A program made the position numbers and the translations under genes. From Veillonella magna DSM 19857 (GTDB lineage Bacteria > Bacillota > Negativicutes > Veillonellales > Veillonellaceae): a stretch of DNA of 64,000 nucleotides. Below, in pieces: positions 26,611 through 35,616 of this stretch. The stretch is from positions 62,001-126,000 of the forward strand of contig NZ_AUAN01000003.1 in the NCBI RefSeq assembly GCF_000428745.1. The letters are read 5' to 3'. Below the pieces are notes generated by a model. The model did not search any database. It was not told where the DNA came from and was given only the letters and a program-made list of their open reading frames with translations. How positions within the stretch are numbered: the first letter of the stretch is position 1; each line of letters begins with the position of its first letter.

Positions 26611-27423
26611 ATGGATGCTGCAGTAATGGGGCTTGGTGTATCGCCGATAGAAATTATCGAGTTAATTGCATTAGGCGTAGTAGTGGCTGCGTTAGGCACG
26701 TTAATCGGTGCCGGCGGCGGAATTATTTTTGTACCGGTGTTCTTATATATGTTTCCGGATTGGTCACCGGCGATGGTAGTCGGTACATCCCTATTGGCGG
26801 TTATGTGTAATGCCATATCCGGTTCGTGGGCATATGTACGACAAAAGAAGGTATTATATAGCGCTGCTATTATTTTCAGTATTGCTACCTTCCCTGGATC
26901 GTACATCGGTGCACAGGCATCGGGAAGTTTTAATGAAATGACGTTCCGATTCTGGTTCGGGCTATTCCTTTTGTGTATGTCGGTACTTATCGGGTATAAG
27001 AATTGGAAGAAGGGCGAACGCAAGGAGGAAAAGCTGACTCGTGAAGAGTTGACCTATAACAAACCCTTGGGGATAGGTATCAGTGCTATTGTAGGTTTTA
27101 TCTCCAGTATCTTCGGTATCGGCGGTGGATTGATTCACGTGCCGGCGCTTATTTATTTAATGGGATTCCCTACGCATATGGCAACGGCGACGAGTCATTT
27201 TATTTTGGCAGTATCGACTATGGTGGGGGTAGCATCTCATTTTATATTTGGTCATATCCAGTTTGCCGTAGGGATTCCTTGCAGTATCGGTGCCATTTTC
27301 GGAGCCCAGTTGGGTGCGCAGATTTCTAAGCGCATGAAGGCAACCTCCATTTTAATGGTACTGTCCATTGGGGTCGGTGCATTGGCATTGCGCCTGATTT
27401 ATACATCCCACATGTTTTTTTAA
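26611..27423 (+). CDS. TSUP (TauE/SafE) family permease
   Basis: About 270 residues with seven or eight membrane helices, in two homologous halves each opening with a Gly-rich motif (LGTLIGAGGGIIFVPVFLY and FISSIFGIGGGLIHVPALIY). This is diagnostic of the TauE/SafE/YfcA (COG0730) family, which moves sulfonates, sulfite, thiosulfate or organic acids. ATG 26611 has AGGAGG seven bases upstream. A small membrane-protein gene follows after 15 bases, probably in the same transcript. The substrate is not predictable. Confidence 0.87.
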   Translation: MDAAVMGLGVSPIEIIELIALGVVVAALGTLIGAGGGIIFVPVFLYMFPDWSPAMVVGTSLLAVMCNAISGSWAYVRQKKVLYSAAIIFSIATFPGSYIGAQASGSFNEMTFRFWFGLFLLCMSVLIGYKNWKKGERKEEKLTREELTYNKPLGIGISAIVGFISSIFGIGGGLIHVPALIYLMGFPTHMATATSHFILAVSTMVGVASHFIFGHIQFAVGIPCSIGAIFGAQLGAQISKRMKATSILMVLSIGVGALALRLIYTSHMFF

Positions 27424-27438
27424 GGAGCGAATTTGGTA

Positions 27439-27843
27439 ATGAAGCAAAAGAAACAACGCAAGCAAGCTATACCGGTAGTAAAGGATACAGTAGGTGTAGC
27501 GGTGCGCGTCGTATTACAAATTTTGTATGTCGTTTTGGCGTACCTGTTTTATATGGACTATGGGGTGACTCTATTGGCCGGATTGGCACTGTTGGCGGTG
27601 ATCATCGGCGGGGGCTATTGGGTACTGCGGAAACAGGCATTGGCGACTAATCGCCATATGGCTGATACATGTCGTTTTATTGTAGCGTATGTAACAACCC
27701 TGCTGGCGGTGTTCTTTTATTCATTGGCCATGTATCGCTCTGATCAGTTGAATGATATTTCAAAAGCGATTATTATAGTCGCATCGTTGTTCGTATTTTA
27801 TTGTATTCGGACAGCGACTAAAGGAATGTTTATAAAAAAATAA
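27439..27843 (+). CDS. Small membrane protein of unknown function
   Basis: I do not recognise this protein of about 134 residues. After a basic N-terminus (KQKKQRKQ) come two closely spaced helices (about residues 22-40 and 44-62), a loop with NRHMADTCRF, and two more helices in the second half, ending in a basic tail. It could be a membrane-embedded partner of the TSUP permease upstream, since the gap is only 15 bases and AAGGAG precedes ATG 27439. Nothing else suggests a role. A long stem-loop (27855-27925) ends the unit. Confidence 0.65.
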   Translation: MKQKKQRKQAIPVVKDTVGVAVRVVLQILYVVLAYLFYMDYGVTLLAGLALLAVIIGGGYWVLRKQALATNRHMADTCRFIVAYVTTLLAVFFYSLAMYRSDQLNDISKAIIIVASLFVFYCIRTATKGMFIKK

Positions 27844-27854
27844 TTTAACATAGT

Positions 27855-27925
27855 AAATAGGCTATCATCACTTTTGGGGAGCCGGTTTTGCGAAGGCACC
27901 CTTAAATAGTGATGATAGCCTATTT
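27855..27925 (+). repeat. 71-nt long stem-loop, copy B (terminator-like element)
   Basis: The outer arms 27855-27871 and 27909-27925 pair perfectly over 17 bp. The 37-nt interior holds a short GCC/GGC stem capped by GGTTTTGCGAA. Length and the position of the cap match copy A at 1190-1260 exactly, while the outer stem sequence is unrelated. It ends in TATTTTTC, so it can terminate transcription from the + strand, and its A-rich left end could serve the - strand gene from 29123. Confidence 0.75.
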
Positions 27926-28019
27926 TTCTATGCGATATTTTCTTGGGTATGGAGCGGAGATACAAAAGGCCTGCAGCATAGTACTGAAGGACTTCTATTA
28001 TTCTATGGGATGTGTGTAT

Positions 28020-29123
28020 TTACAAAATGCGTTCCGGTGCACGACTGGAGAGAATTTTATAGGCTAAAGGGGAGACCTTTAAAATTTCACAATCCTCCGG
28101 CGCAAGCTTAGTGCGAATGGCTGCATCGTGGTTGTTTAATAATTTAGCAGCCCAGTTTGGATCGATTAAGGCAGAGCCGCCTACGGCCGCCATATCAGAG
28201 TTCGTTAAGGCTTCTTCCACATCGCTGCGAGTTTGAATGTTACCAACGGAAATAATCGGTAAGCGACCGTTCACGGTTTCGTTGATGTAGGCAAGGATGG
28301 ATTTATCCGTATACCCCTGTTCGGTAGCTACACTGCCAATATGACTTTGGGAAATGTGCAGATAATCCAACTGCAAGGAAGCAAGTTTATCTACCAGATA
28401 TAAGGTGTCCTTCAGTGTAATCCCCGGTGTCCATTGTTCGCGCGGCGATAAACGATAGCCAACAATAAAATCCTTACGACCGGCTTCGCGGGCAGCACAG
28501 AGTACAGCTTCTACTACGGCCAAGGGGAACGCAGCACGTTTTTCTAAGGAGCCGCCCCAACGATCGGTACGCGTATTGGAATGGGGAGAGAAGAATTGAT
28601 GAATTAAATAGTTGTTTGCACCATGAATTTCTACACCGTCAAAGCCGGCTTTGATGGCACGGATTGTGGCGGCCTTAAAGTTTTTAATTACATCCGTAAT
28701 TTCTTCTTCGGTTAGCGGACGAGGCGTGCGATACCCTTTGAGAGGGGCAGCTACATCACCGGCCGATACGAGATCATGACCGAAGATAGCATCAGCCTCT
28801 GCCATACGACCGGCATGGAAAATTTGCATAATAGCTTTAGTGCCGTTCCGTTTCATAGCGGCAGCCATTTTTGATAAGCCGGGAATGAATGAGTCGTCGT
28901 AAATTGCTTCTTCACCGAGCCAACCGCGACCGTTAGGTTGAATGTAGGAGCATCCGGCAATGTACATACCGACAGCACCGGTGCGGGATGCATAGTAGTC
29001 AACTTCTTGCGGTGTTACATAACCGTTAGCATCGCTTAGACATACGGTGAGCGGTGCTATAACCAAACGGTTTTTAAGCGTAGCCCCATTGGGTAACGTT
29101 ACAGTATCTGTTAATGTATGCAT
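28020..29123 (-). CDS. NADH:flavin oxidoreductase, old-yellow-enzyme family
   Basis: A 367-residue FMN-binding TIM-barrel enzyme of the OYE family, expected to reduce activated C=C bonds. Seen: NRLVIAPLTVCLSDANG near the start, GVEIHGANNYLIHQFFSP with the substrate-binding His/Asn, then RTDRWGGSLE, and the FMN phosphate site IISVGNI...GSALIDP. It lacks the C-terminal FeS/NADH domains of 2,4-dienoyl-CoA reductases. ATG 29123 is chosen because GAGGTG precedes it on the reverse strand; the open frame reaches 29195 without an RBS. Physiological substrate unknown. Confidence 0.9.
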   Translation of the reverse strand: MHTLTDTVTLPNGATLKNRLVIAPLTVCLSDANGYVTPQEVDYYASRTGAVGMYIAGCSYIQPNGRGWLGEEAIYDDSFIPGLSKMAAAMKRNGTKAIMQIFHAGRMAEADAIFGHDLVSAGDVAAPLKGYRTPRPLTEEEITDVIKNFKAATIRAIKAGFDGVEIHGANNYLIHQFFSPHSNTRTDRWGGSLEKRAAFPLAVVEAVLCAAREAGRKDFIVGYRLSPREQWTPGITLKDTLYLVDKLASLQLDYLHISQSHIGSVATEQGYTDKSILAYINETVNGRLPIISVGNIQTRSDVEEALTNSDMAAVGGSALIDPNWAAKLLNNHDAAIRTKLAPEDCEILKVSPLAYKILSSRAPERIL

Positions 29124-29275
29124 AGTATCACCTCGTAATTTAGGTAGGAAAAAATTATTTGAAATGTATACTGTCAAAATGAAAGCAATATGCATTGCTA
29201 TGGGGAATTACTGGAATCTGATAGCATACATATAAATTGTTTACAATGATATTCTAACATGGATGAAAGCATAAG

Positions 29276-29312
29276 AAAAGAAGGGGGTATGGGTATATAC
29301 TCCCTTCTTTTT
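29276..29312 (-). terminator. Terminator after pepD (reverse strand)
   Basis: A 12-pair stem (29276-29287 with 29300-29311, one G-U pair), A-rich left flank and T-rich right flank. It lies just past the pepD stop in the reverse direction. Confidence 0.75.
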
Positions 29313-29359
29313 GTGGTTATGTTTTTGGCTATACGGTTATATCGTGTAGCAGTGATTAC

Positions 29360-30796
29360 TTATTGTAGTTCTTTTAAAAGAGCAACGAGGTACGTGAACA
29401 TGCGTTCCACGGAAGGAACACTGACACGTTCCTGCGGTGTATGGGCATGCGTGATAGTAGGCCCAAAGCTAATCATCTGCGTATTTGGTAACGCAGCGCT
29501 TAAAAGTCCGCATTCCAAGCCGGCATGGATAGCGGTTACGGTCGGTTCATGCCCGGTCACTTGTTTGTATACGGCGATGGCTTGTTCTTCCAGCTTGCTG
29601 CCACGAGAATATTCCCAAGCCGGATAGCCGCCTGCTACCGTTGCCTTGGCACCGAGACTCTGGGCTAAGAGCGTAATTTTGCCGGTTAAGTATGTAAGAG
29701 CGTGTTCGGATAAGCTGCGGATGGAAATGAGAACAGATAGTGTAGCGCCGTTATCTTTGACAATGGCCAGATTATTACTGGTTTCTACAAGATTATCCAA
29801 CGAGTGGCTCATGCCGAATACACCATTCGGAGCAAGATAGAGGAAGAAAATAAGTTTTTGTGCTGTTTCGATGGTATATACCTCAGCCGGTACGTCCGTA
29901 GGTTCGATGCGTATGGAAATATCCGGATCCTGCGGTGTAAATTCCTGACGGAACTGAGCGGCAGCTTCGGTGAGTGCTTCGGTTACGGCCGGGACGTCAG
30001 CGGATTTAAGAACGATTTGCGCATGGGAATTGCGCGGAATAGCATTGTGTTTTGTACCGCCTTCAAAGAAGGCAAGCTGGAAGTCAAACTGTTGGCGAAG
30101 ATCTAAGAGTAAACGTGCCAACACCTGATTGCCATTGGCGCGTTCTTTGTGGATTTCAATACCGGAATGACCGCCGAGTAATCCTTCCATATAAAGGTTT
30201 AAAGCCGCATCATAAGAAGACGGGCAGGCTTCGCGTTCAGCCGGTACGTCTACTTCTACGCGGCAACCGCCGGCACAGCTGACGATGAATTCACCTTCCA
30301 CTTCGGTGTCGATATTTAAAAGATATTGACCGTGAAGGTTTTCTCCTTTTACGGCCAATGCACCATCCATGCCGGTTTCTTCGGCAGTGGTGAACAAGCA
30401 TTCCAGGGGACCATGCTGAATTGTATCGGAATCGAGGACCGCAAGTGACATGGCTACGGCAATGCCGTTATCTGCACCTAAGGTAGTGCCGTTAGCATGG
30501 AGCCATTCACCGTCCATGATATGTTCGATAGGATCCTTAGTAAAATCATGGGTGGAGTCAGCCGCTTTTTCGCAGACCATATCCATGTGGCCTTGCAGAA
30601 TGACAGCCGGTCGATCTTCATAGCCGGCTGTAGCCGGTTTGCGAATAATAACATTGTTGGCTTCGTCTTGTAGTACATCCAGATTGCGATCCTTGGCAAA
30701 TTGTACAAGCCAATCGCTGACAGCTTTTTCGTTGCCGGACCCACGCGGAATTTGGTTCATTGCTTTAAAATATTCTATTACCTTGTTTGCGTCCAT
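29360..30796 (-). CDS. pepD: Aminoacyl-histidine dipeptidase (M20C, PepD-like)
   Basis: A 478-residue cytosolic metallopeptidase cleaving Xaa-His and other dipeptides. Metal and catalytic motifs: LQGHMDMVCEK (His ligand and catalytic Asp), TTLGADNGIAVAM (bridging Asp), TTAEETGMDGA (catalytic Glu pair), and the dimerisation/lid region with HSGIEIHKERANGN. Length matches PepD. ATG 30796 has AAAAAGGAG upstream on the reverse strand; an open frame continues to 30928 without support. It is divergent from the asparaginase gene across a 291-base gap containing a perfect palindrome. Confidence 0.93.
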   Translation of the reverse strand: MDANKVIEYFKAMNQIPRGSGNEKAVSDWLVQFAKDRNLDVLQDEANNVIIRKPATAGYEDRPAVILQGHMDMVCEKAADSTHDFTKDPIEHIMDGEWLHANGTTLGADNGIAVAMSLAVLDSDTIQHGPLECLFTTAEETGMDGALAVKGENLHGQYLLNIDTEVEGEFIVSCAGGCRVEVDVPAEREACPSSYDAALNLYMEGLLGGHSGIEIHKERANGNQVLARLLLDLRQQFDFQLAFFEGGTKHNAIPRNSHAQIVLKSADVPAVTEALTEAAAQFRQEFTPQDPDISIRIEPTDVPAEVYTIETAQKLIFFLYLAPNGVFGMSHSLDNLVETSNNLAIVKDNGATLSVLISIRSLSEHALTYLTGKITLLAQSLGAKATVAGGYPAWEYSRGSKLEEQAIAVYKQVTGHEPTVTAIHAGLECGLLSAALPNTQMISFGPTITHAHTPQERVSVPSVERMFTYLVALLKELQ

Positions 30797-30840
30797 AGTA
30801 ATTACTCCTTTTTGTGATGTGTAGTGTGAACGTAGTCTAT

Positions 30841-30856
30841 ATATGCCATGGCATAT
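30841..30856. promoter_or_regulatory. Perfect 16-bp palindrome between divergent genes
   Basis: ATATGCCATGGCATAT is self-complementary throughout. It lies 45 bases upstream of the pepD start and about 230 upstream of the asparaginase gene, as expected for an operator. The cognate regulator is unknown. Confidence 0.4.
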
Positions 30857-31087
30857 CACGTAGATAGCACCTGCATCTCGGCCATATATGACTAACGCCT
30901 TAATAGATACATCTTCACTATACCACATTACGAGCTTTTTGTGACATTAATTTTCAGTATACAACGAGAGGTTGATACCTGTTATAATAGAAAATAATAC
31001 TGAGGCTACATATACTCGTATGATTGTACACCGTATAAGTAGGTGCTTCGTTATATGGTGACATAGCCAGAAAGGTAGGGAGAGGGC

Positions 31088-32071
31088 ATGACTTATGATA
31101 AAAAAGTAATTATTATCGGTACCGGCGGAACGATTGCCGGCCGTAGCGGAGCGGCTGAGGATTTGACGGGGTATCATGCCGGCGAATTGTCGGTGGAGTC
31201 CTTGTTGTCATCAGTGCCGGGCTTGATGCAGTACGGACCGTTCGAGTGTGAACAGTTTTCCAATATAGATAGCTCGGACGTTACGGTAGAACATTGGGTG
31301 CGACTGGCGGCAACGGTGCAGCGTTATGTCGATGATGATACGGTGGCAGGTATTGTGATTACACATGGTACGGACAGTATGGAGGAAACAGCATATTTTC
31401 TTCATTTGACGGTGGACACGGATAAACCTGTGGTACTGACGGGATCCATGCGACCGGCTACGGCCATCAGTGCCGATGGGCCGCTGAATTTATTGATGGC
31501 AGTACAAACGGTACGGTCCGAGGCTTCCCGGGGAAAGGGAATTATCGTAGCATTAAACGGATACCTGGATTGTGCTCGCGAAGTGGCAAAGCTGCACACT
31601 ACGGATGTGGCTACCTTCGGCAACGATTATTTTGGGCATATGGGACTGGTACAGGATGGCATTCCTTTTTACTACTATGAGCCGCTGCGTCGACACACGA
31701 AATATAGCGAGTTTGCACGCCTGGGCGAACAGACATTGCCGCAGGTTGAAATTCTGTATTTGTATGGCGGCATTAAAGAGAATTTTGTAGCAGCGGCTCT
31801 TAGCCAGCGTTTAGACGGCTTAGTAGTGGCCGGTCTTGGCCACGGGATTATACCGCAGCGCATACAATCGCAGTTATCATCGCTTACTATTCCGATTGTG
31901 CGTGCATCCAAAACAGGGCATGGCATGGTATCGCCTATGAAAAACGATAGCCTACACGGTATGGTGGCAGCAGATACATTGACGCCGGTGAAGGCGCGTA
32001 TTCTCCTCATGTTGGGACTTACGAAAACGCGACATGTCGATGAATTGCAATCTATGTTTGGTACGTATTAA
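31088..32071 (+). CDS. L-asparaginase
   Basis: A 327-residue asparaginase releasing ammonia from asparagine. First active-site Thr is in IIGTGGTIAGRSG; the second Thr and Asp are in VITHGTDSMEETAYFL; the catalytic Lys region follows after VVLTGSMRPATAISADG. No signal peptide is present, so it is cytoplasmic, although the sequence style is that of the common bacterial asparaginase family. GGGAGAGGG precedes the ATG. A TATAAT lies at 30983-30988. With pepD next door it fits amino-acid and peptide catabolism. Confidence 0.93.
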   Translation: MTYDKKVIIIGTGGTIAGRSGAAEDLTGYHAGELSVESLLSSVPGLMQYGPFECEQFSNIDSSDVTVEHWVRLAATVQRYVDDDTVAGIVITHGTDSMEETAYFLHLTVDTDKPVVLTGSMRPATAISADGPLNLLMAVQTVRSEASRGKGIIVALNGYLDCAREVAKLHTTDVATFGNDYFGHMGLVQDGIPFYYYEPLRRHTKYSEFARLGEQTLPQVEILYLYGGIKENFVAAALSQRLDGLVVAGLGHGIIPQRIQSQLSSLTIPIVRASKTGHGMVSPMKNDSLHGMVAADTLTPVKARILLMLGLTKTRHVDELQSMFGTY

Positions 32072-32079
32072 CAATAGTG

Positions 32080-32151
32080 AAAGGGAGGCAACCCGTGTCG
32101 AAATCATGTCATTCATAAGACTTGATTTTCATATACGGGATACCTCCCTTT
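32080..32151. terminator. Long bidirectional hairpin between asparaginase and cbiZ genes
   Basis: AAAGGGAGG (from 32080) pairs with CCTCCCTTT (ending 32151). The stem extends inward with CCCGT/ACGGG, and an inner imperfect stem (AATCATGTC/GACTTGATT) forms the apex. T-rich on the right, it sits exactly between convergent genes. Confidence 0.82.
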
Positions 32152-32154
32152 TTG

Positions 32155-32874
32155 CTATTTTAAATTTTCCACGCAACGAGCCAAGGCAAGGCGGACGGCT
32201 TTGGCTAATGTATCTCCGAAAAGGGAGAAGGTGCCGGCATCGGTAAGAATTTCACCGCCGGTATCAATGGTGAGTATTACGCCGTCCGTAGCGGTACCCG
32301 TAGCTATGTTGTGAGTGACTACGCTCGTTTTACCGGCATCGGCTACGGCGGCTGCTTTAGCTTCCGTTACCGTGATGAGCGCGCGTACCATGGCACCATC
32401 GGTTAAAGCTTTGTTGGTAAAAATCAGCAAATTGATAGTACCCGGACTATGAAAGGAACCATCGGCTTCTTCGTAAAGATAGCCGTCGCCGGCGCGATGA
32501 GCGGTAGCTTCAAAGCCGGCAGTAGCAATTACTTCTACAATAACCGAGCCTTGCTCCACTTTGGCATACGCATGTTTTTCCATAGAAGCACTTGTTAAGA
32601 GACCGGAACAGAAATTGACGGGCAAGTCGACTTGCTCAAATTCTGCGGCTAAGTAGTTAGCCGCAGAGCCACCGGGTAATTCCTTTTCTGTTTCTACAAA
32701 GAAGGCCAATTGCTGATTGCGTACGGCCATGACGTGGTGCAGGCCACCGTGTAAAGGACCGGTACAGATAGCGTAGTGAATCGTATCAAAGTCTACCGTA
32801 ATAGAATTTATTGTGGTTGTTACACGACCTCCGGTGATAAGCTCGGCAGGAGCCGTGTAGGGATTTGTTTGCAT
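32155..32874 (-). CDS. cbiZ: Adenosylcobinamide amidohydrolase (CbiZ)
   Basis: A 239-residue protein matching CbiZ, which cuts the aminopropanol side chain from adenosylcobinamide or pseudo-B12 to give adenosylcobyric acid for rebuilding. Key family stretches: GLLTSASMEKHAYAK, the GTINLLIFTNKAL segment, TVTEAKAAAVADA and NIATGTATDGVIL. GAGGT precedes the ATG on the reverse strand. No cobalamin synthesis or BtuFCD uptake gene is in the window, so it stands alone as a cobamide remodelling gene. Convergent with the asparaginase gene and divergent from mscS. Confidence 0.88.
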   Translation of the reverse strand: MQTNPYTAPAELITGGRVTTTINSITVDFDTIHYAICTGPLHGGLHHVMAVRNQQLAFFVETEKELPGGSAANYLAAEFEQVDLPVNFCSGLLTSASMEKHAYAKVEQGSVIVEVIATAGFEATAHRAGDGYLYEEADGSFHSPGTINLLIFTNKALTDGAMVRALITVTEAKAAAVADAGKTSVVTHNIATGTATDGVILTIDTGGEILTDAGTFSLFGDTLAKAVRLALARCVENLK

Positions 32875-32988
32875 TGTTAATACCTCGCGTCATTGTATAA
32901 ATGATGTATAATAGTAGATATTGTATTACTTTTATCTTACTCGTTTTTATATAGTTTGTCATTAGGGTATCGCGGAAAGGAGACGTTT

Positions 32989-33915
32989 ATGTTATTAGCC
33001 AGCGCGTCAGCGACGACGGTTGCCGACAATGTAAAGGAACAGGTTCATCAAGGGGTAAATTACATCGACAAATTACAGGATTTTGCGTTGGCGCATGGTC
33101 CTTCGCTGGTGATGGGGATTGTGGTGTTCATCATCGGACGATATATTGCCGGGGTCATTAAGAATATTGCTGATCGTATGATGGTCAAGGCTAACTATGA
33201 CCATACGGTTATTTCCTTTGTGGGACAAATTATTTACTATAGTATTCTGATTATTGTACTGATGACGGCATTAGGTGTGGCAGGCTTCCCGACAAATTCC
33301 TTCTTGGCTGCCTTTGGTGCGTTAGGTTTAGCTGTAGGCTTGGCTTTACAAAATAATCTATCAAATTTTGCATCCGGTTTACTCATTCTGATTTTTAAAC
33401 CATTCAAAGCCGGTGATTGGATTACGATTAATGATGTATCCGGTACGGTAACGAGCATTCAATTTATGAGTACCACTATTGTTACTAAAGAGTCGCGGAC
33501 TATTTTTATTCCGAACTCCATGTTGACTACATCGCAAGTGACGAACAGTACTTACGGAGACACCCGCTATATTCCTTTTGTTTTTGATATTGCGTATGAA
33601 AACGACCATCATCAGGCAATTGCGGTATTGCGTGAACTTTTCCAAGCAGATAAACGCATTTTAAATGCAGAGCATATGGAAATCGGCATTAAAGAATTTG
33701 GGGATAATTCCGTACGCATTGCGGCATTTCCGCTTATTAAAAATGAAAATTATTTGGCCGTCTTTTACGATACCATGTCTGCCGTAAAGGATGCTTTCGA
33801 TGCACATGACATTAGCATTCCGTACCCACAGCGGACAGTGCATATTGCAGATTATCCGAAGGCCGGTATCGATGAATCGGTGTCTCCGTTGCAAACGCCG
33901 TCAAGCAAAAACTAG
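32989..33915 (+). CDS. mscS: MscS-type small mechanosensitive channel
   Basis: A 308-residue MscS-family channel that opens under membrane tension to release solutes during hypo-osmotic shock. Three N-terminal helices end in the Gly/Ala-rich pore helix (FGALGLAVGLALQNNLSNFA), then the beta domain (FKAGDWITINDVSGTVTSI) and the C-terminal alpha/beta vestibule. A short low-complexity tail follows. ATG 32989 has AAAGGAG upstream; the frame is open from 32956. It is a natural counterpart to the osmolyte importer at 9.7-12.4 kb. Confidence 0.92.
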   Translation: MLLASASATTVADNVKEQVHQGVNYIDKLQDFALAHGPSLVMGIVVFIIGRYIAGVIKNIADRMMVKANYDHTVISFVGQIIYYSILIIVLMTALGVAGFPTNSFLAAFGALGLAVGLALQNNLSNFASGLLILIFKPFKAGDWITINDVSGTVTSIQFMSTTIVTKESRTIFIPNSMLTTSQVTNSTYGDTRYIPFVFDIAYENDHHQAIAVLRELFQADKRILNAEHMEIGIKEFGDNSVRIAAFPLIKNENYLAVFYDTMSAVKDAFDAHDISIPYPQRTVHIADYPKAGIDESVSPLQTPSSKN

Positions 33916-34011
33916 TGGTAAGTAATAACCAAGTGATATGGTATTGTGGTCGAAAATAAACAGTACGGAGAAACGAAGGCTTCCATAAAAGAAAAGAGAG
34001 GATGAAGGAGT

Positions 34012-34911
34012 ATGTGGAAACAAACAATAGTCACAGGCTTAGTGGTAGCAAGTCTGTGCGGCACGGCGCTGTCGGGAACAGTATATGCCGCTGACGGTCC
34101 TATCGATTTGCGTGCTCGTATTCAAACCGAGACGGGAACAGCAACGCCATCGCCGACATTGCCGGTGCCGACAGTGCATGCGGAAGCATCGGTGTTGATC
34201 GAGGCTGAATCCGGGCGCATCTTATATGAACACAATGCAGATAAATGGATGCATCCGGCCAGTACGACAAAGATGGTTACGCTCCTAACGGCGTTAAAGC
34301 TACGAGGTACACGGATGGATGAAATGGCGACCATTACACCGTACGCCACCTCCATGGAGCCTTCGGTGTTAGGCGTGCGCGTAGGTGATGAATTGCCCTT
34401 ACAGGCTGTAGCGGAAGGTATGATGGTAGCCAGTGGTAATGATGCGGCTGTAGTAGTGGCGGAAAATGTAAGCGGTTCCGTAGAGGCCTTTGCGGAAGAA
34501 ATGAATAAAGTAGCTGCCGAAGCCGGAGCAATACACAGTCATTTCTTAAATCCTCATGGATTAACACAGGTAGGGCATCATACGACGGCGCGGGACTTAG
34601 CTCGTATTGCTGCCTATGGAATGCGAATTCCTATGTTCCGCGATTATGTGGCCAATGACTATTACAAGATACCTTATCAAAACCGTGCGCCGGAAACGGT
34701 GCGTACTACAAATCTGTTTATCCGCAATAAATATCCCGGTGCCAATGGATTAAAGACAGGGTATACGGAAGCCGCCGGAGATTGTTTGGTGGCTTCGGCT
34801 ACCCGTAACGGTCATACAATGATTGCCGTTCTTCTCAATGATGACTACCGGTGGAGTGATGCACCGGCCCTTTTGGATTACGGTTTTGCTACCGTGGGAG
34901 GAGAGAAATGA
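34012..34911 (+). CDS. D-alanyl-D-alanine carboxypeptidase (penicillin-binding protein 5 family)
   Basis: A 299-residue exported serine peptidase trimming peptidoglycan pentapeptides. A signal peptide ends at about residue 27 (TVYAADG). Active-site motifs: Ser84-Thr-Thr-Lys87, Ser141-Gly-Asn143 and Lys248-Thr-Gly250, all correctly spaced. The protein ends about 50 residues after KTG, so the PBP5 C-terminal domain and amphipathic membrane anchor are missing; it may be a soluble or loosely bound form. AAGGAG precedes the ATG. Its stop overlaps the next ATG (ATGA). Confidence 0.92.
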   Translation: MWKQTIVTGLVVASLCGTALSGTVYAADGPIDLRARIQTETGTATPSPTLPVPTVHAEASVLIEAESGRILYEHNADKWMHPASTTKMVTLLTALKLRGTRMDEMATITPYATSMEPSVLGVRVGDELPLQAVAEGMMVASGNDAAVVVAENVSGSVEAFAEEMNKVAAEAGAIHSHFLNPHGLTQVGHHTTARDLARIAAYGMRIPMFRDYVANDYYKIPYQNRAPETVRTTNLFIRNKYPGANGLKTGYTEAAGDCLVASATRNGHTMIAVLLNDDYRWSDAPALLDYGFATVGGEK

Positions 34912-35573
34912 AAGAGCACTCCTTTTTTGCCTTATTACATCGCATGCGGTATATCCGTCGGTGGGGGCTGATGCGTAACACGGAAGAAGAAAATATTTTG
35001 GAACATAGCTTGGAAACAGCGTTCATCGCACATAATCTGGCGTTGCTTCACAATGAATGGTTGCGTAATTTACCTGCAGATTGTAAGACCGAAACCTCGA
35101 CAGAGGACAACGAGATCGGCGAAAAAATAGCTGCGACGAATCTTGTACCGGTGGATGCTAACCGCTTGGCGGTGCTGGCCATGTACCATGAAGTAAGTGA
35201 AATTTTTACCGGTGACATGCCGACACCTATAAAATATTTTGATCCTCAGCTGCGTAGCTTATACGGTGATATTGAGCGACGAGCAAGAAATTTACTCGTC
35301 GGTACGTTGCCGGTATCGCTGCGCGACGAATATCGACAGGTTATCGACGAACCGGTAGAAGAGAGTTACCGGCGATTGTTAAAGGCTGCGGATACTCTGG
35401 CCGCTTTTATGAAGTGCATCATCGAACGTCGTGCGGGAAACGATGAATTTGATGATGCATATAATTCGATTTACAATAAACTGATGGCAATGGAACTACC
35501 GGCAGTACATCGCTTTATGGAACTCTACTTACCGGCTATGGGATGCTCTTTGGATGAGTTGAAGAATGACTGA
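34908..35573 (+). CDS. HD-domain hydrolase, YfbR (5'-deoxynucleotidase)-like
   Basis: A 221-residue HD-superfamily protein resembling YfbR, which dephosphorylates deoxynucleoside monophosphates. Metal-binding residues: His in NILEHSLETAFIAHNLA, the His-Glu pair in LAMYHEVSEIFTGDMPTP and a later Asp in LLKAADTLAAFMKCIIE. The substrate-type stretch TGDMPTPIKYF is typical of YfbR. It overlaps the carboxypeptidase gene by four bases and is convergent with queG. A role in nucleotide-pool cleaning is inferred from the family. Confidence 0.87.
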   Translation: MKEHSFFALLHRMRYIRRWGLMRNTEEENILEHSLETAFIAHNLALLHNEWLRNLPADCKTETSTEDNEIGEKIAATNLVPVDANRLAVLAMYHEVSEIFTGDMPTPIKYFDPQLRSLYGDIERRARNLLVGTLPVSLRDEYRQVIDEPVEESYRRLLKAADTLAAFMKCIIERRAGNDEFDDAYNSIYNKLMAMELPAVHRFMELYLPAMGCSLDELKND

Positions 35574-35616
35574 CTAAAATAAAAAGGAAAGAATGGATTC
35601 GTAGTAGGGCATACGA

